From NCBI GenBank assembly GCA_030832905.1, contig JAURIG010000003.1:1-50157 (forward strand): DNA of 50,157 nt, written 5' to 3'. The DNA is from Bacteroidota bacterium (GTDB lineage Bacteria > Bacteroidota > Bacteroidia > NS11-12g > UBA955). The stretch's first letter is position 1. Each line of letters begins with the position of its first letter. The position numbers and the translations under genes are program-made. Of this stretch, positions 48,993 through 50,157 are shown one piece after another. Below the pieces are notes generated by a model. It was not told where the DNA came from. It did not search any database and saw nothing but the letters and a program-made list of their open reading frames with translations.

Positions 48993-50157
48993 TCTAATTG
49001 CTTAAAAGCCAATGCCGCAATACTTTTACCTATCGCTAAAGAGCTTGTAGCTGCTGGGCTTGGCGCATTCAATACATGGATTTGACCAGGCAATTCTCTG
49101 ATGGCAAAATCATCAATTAAGCCCCCAGTTTTATCGCAAGCTTGAGCCCTTACACCAGCACCTCCAACAACTAAATCACTGGCTTTGATATTGGGCATCA
49201 ATTTTTGTAAAGCTTTGGTAAAAGCCGCCTTACTGAAAGATCTGTACATTTCACCAAAACCTGTGCGCCAGTATTTTTTGAATACGGCAATGAATCCTGA
49301 CCAAGTCAAAGACTCTATCAATTCTTTTAAATTGATTTGAGATTTCTTATACCCTTCTCTTTTAAAGGCTAAAACAGCATTTGGGCCAGCTTCAATTTCA
49401 CCGTCTATGCGGCGGGTAAAATGCACCCCTAAAAATGGGAAGTTGGGATCTGGAACAGGGTAAATCAAATGCTTAACCATTTGTCTTTTCTCATGCTTCA
49501 AGGCATAATACTCGCCTCTGAATGGAATGATTTTAATATCGAGATCTGGGATGGTCATGGCGGCCACCTTATCGGAGTATAGTCCTGCGCAGTTCACCAT
49601 CAAACGCGTTGTAAAACTTTGTTGATTGGTTTTAACTTGTATTTCATGAGCTTGAGCATTTACCGCCACTACTTTTTGATTGTACATCAATTCGCCGCCT
49701 AAGGATTGATATACTTCAGCATACTTATTGGCCACAACTTTGTAATCGACTATACCTGTTTGAGGCACTACCAATCCTTTAACCCCATAGGTTTCAGGTT
49801 CAATGGCTTTGATCTCTTCAGAATTGATATAGCGCAAACCTGTTAAACCATTTTCAACCCCGCGCTTATAGATATTATCAAGCGCCGTTAATTCAGACTC
49901 AGAGGTCGCTACAATGATTTTACCACACAATTCAAATGGAATTTGATGCACTTTACAAAACTCAATCAACAGATGATAGCCTTCAATGCAATTCAGGGCT
50001 TTTAAACTCCCCGGTTTGTAATAAATACCACTGTGAATCGTGCGGTCATGGTTGGCGTGACGGGCCACCAGGTCCGGGTGATTATCAGCCTCGTATTTGG
50101 TTTTGGCCCCCACCTGGGTCTTGTCCTGTGTGTCACGAACCTGATATGTGTCAAAGG
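48989..50157 (-). CDS. lhgO: L-2-hydroxyglutarate oxidase, N-terminus missing or replaced
   Basis: The frame runs from TAA at 48989 to the window end without a start that fits. Residues from IHSGIYYKPGSLKALNCIEG onward match LhgO: ETYGVKGLVVPQTGIVDYKVVA split, NCAGLYSDKVAAM, PFRGEYYALK, FPFLGVHFTRRIDGEIEAGPNAVLAFKREGY, and VGGAGVRAQACDKTGGLIDDF near the C-terminus. LhgO is an FAD enzyme oxidising L-2-hydroxyglutarate to 2-oxoglutarate and feeding electrons to quinone. But the part coded by about 50043-50157 (TYQVRDTQDKTQVGAKTKYE..) does not resemble the expected FAD-binding G-x-G-x-x-G start and is GC-rich (66 of 117 bases). The true N-terminus is probably not in this window. Confidence 0.8.
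   Translation of the reverse strand, partial: FDTYQVRDTQDKTQVGAKTKYEADNHPDLVARHANHDRTIHSGIYYKPGSLKALNCIEGYHLLIEFCKVHQIPFELCGKIIVATSESELTALDNIYKRGVENGLTGLRYINSEEIKAIEPETYGVKGLVVPQTGIVDYKVVANKYAEVYQSLGGELMYNQKVVAVNAQAHEIQVKTNQQSFTTRLMVNCAGLYSDKVAAMTIPDLDIKIIPFRGEYYALKHEKRQMVKHLIYPVPDPNFPFLGVHFTRRIDGEIEAGPNAVLAFKREGYKKSQINLKELIESLTWSGFIAVFKKYWRTGFGEMYRSFSKAAFTKALQKLMPNIKASDLVVGGAGVRAQACDKTGGLIDDFAIRELPGQIHVLNAPSPAATSSLAIGKSIAALAFKQLD

Noticed and set aside
1-50157. Insertion sequences, integrases or prophage genes
   Set aside because: No transposase, recombinase or phage structural protein could be recognised on either strand, even near the tRNA-linked island.

Overview
The window looks like chromosomal DNA of a member of the Bacteroidota outside the genus Bacteroides. 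Reasons: Bacteroidota-type -7 promoter boxes (TANNTTTG) stand in front of many starts; a PorT-like type IX secretion protein sits beside ubiE/menG; there is a secreted protein with a type IX sorting tail; and several families are largely typical of this phylum (DUF1599, DUF2480, the BT_3928-type DoxX protein, the BatA-like protein, Cys-rich PSP1, FISUMP). Most of it is ordinary core genome, tightly packed, with 4-20 base overlaps between operon members and convergent genes that abut or share stop codons.

Layout. 1-2557 (minus): a DUF1599 - DoxX/thioredoxin-like - peptide ABC permease operon, the permease cut by the window edge. It diverges from folP over one small palindrome that carries -7 boxes for both directions. 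2595-9084: folP, a ZIP metal transporter, saccharopine dehydrogenase-like, kynurenine 3-monooxygenase, DUF3050 and aroA. 9168-12783: gpsA - polX-like - GT9 glycosyltransferase. 12834-14249: fumC. 14369-19747: BatA-like membrane protein - dihydroorotase-like - two glycosyltransferases in one overlapping operon. 19748-23341 (minus): menG/ubiE - porT - tgt - LptF/G permease. 23412-25547: engB and two lipoproteins, one Spy-like and one an FKBP isomerase. 25601-31606 (minus): holB - PSP1 - serS - Kazal/T9SS protein, with a transglutaminase-like protein upstream. 31716-36160 is the accessory part: a FISUMP protein, tRNA-Arg, tRNA-Pro, a YwaF-like membrane protein, tRNA-Ser, an array of repeats built from the tRNA-Ser 3' end, and an AT-rich two-gene island (34300-36060) enclosed by two of those repeats. 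36290-42577: a double-AAA CbxX-like ATPase, a glycosyltransferase, rsmG, nhaD and DUF2480. 42688-48992: two SGNH proteins, an MBOAT acyltransferase and two glycosyltransferases, which together look like a surface-glycan O-acylation cassette. 48989-end: lhgO, cut by the window edge and probably fused to foreign sequence in its last ~115 bases.

The most unusual material is the tRNA-Ser-derived palindromic repeat family (33949-34333 and 36073-36156) with its AT-rich cargo, including one gene interrupted by a frameshift, and a possibly related element downstream of tRNA-Arg. A second theme is transcription: at least eight genes have an exact TANNTTTG box only 4-15 bases before the start codon, predicting leaderless or nearly leaderless messages. 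Where such a box lies at or inside the extreme 5' end of a longer open frame it also shows that a later start codon is the real one (folP, aroA, the BatA-like gene, menG, DUF2480).
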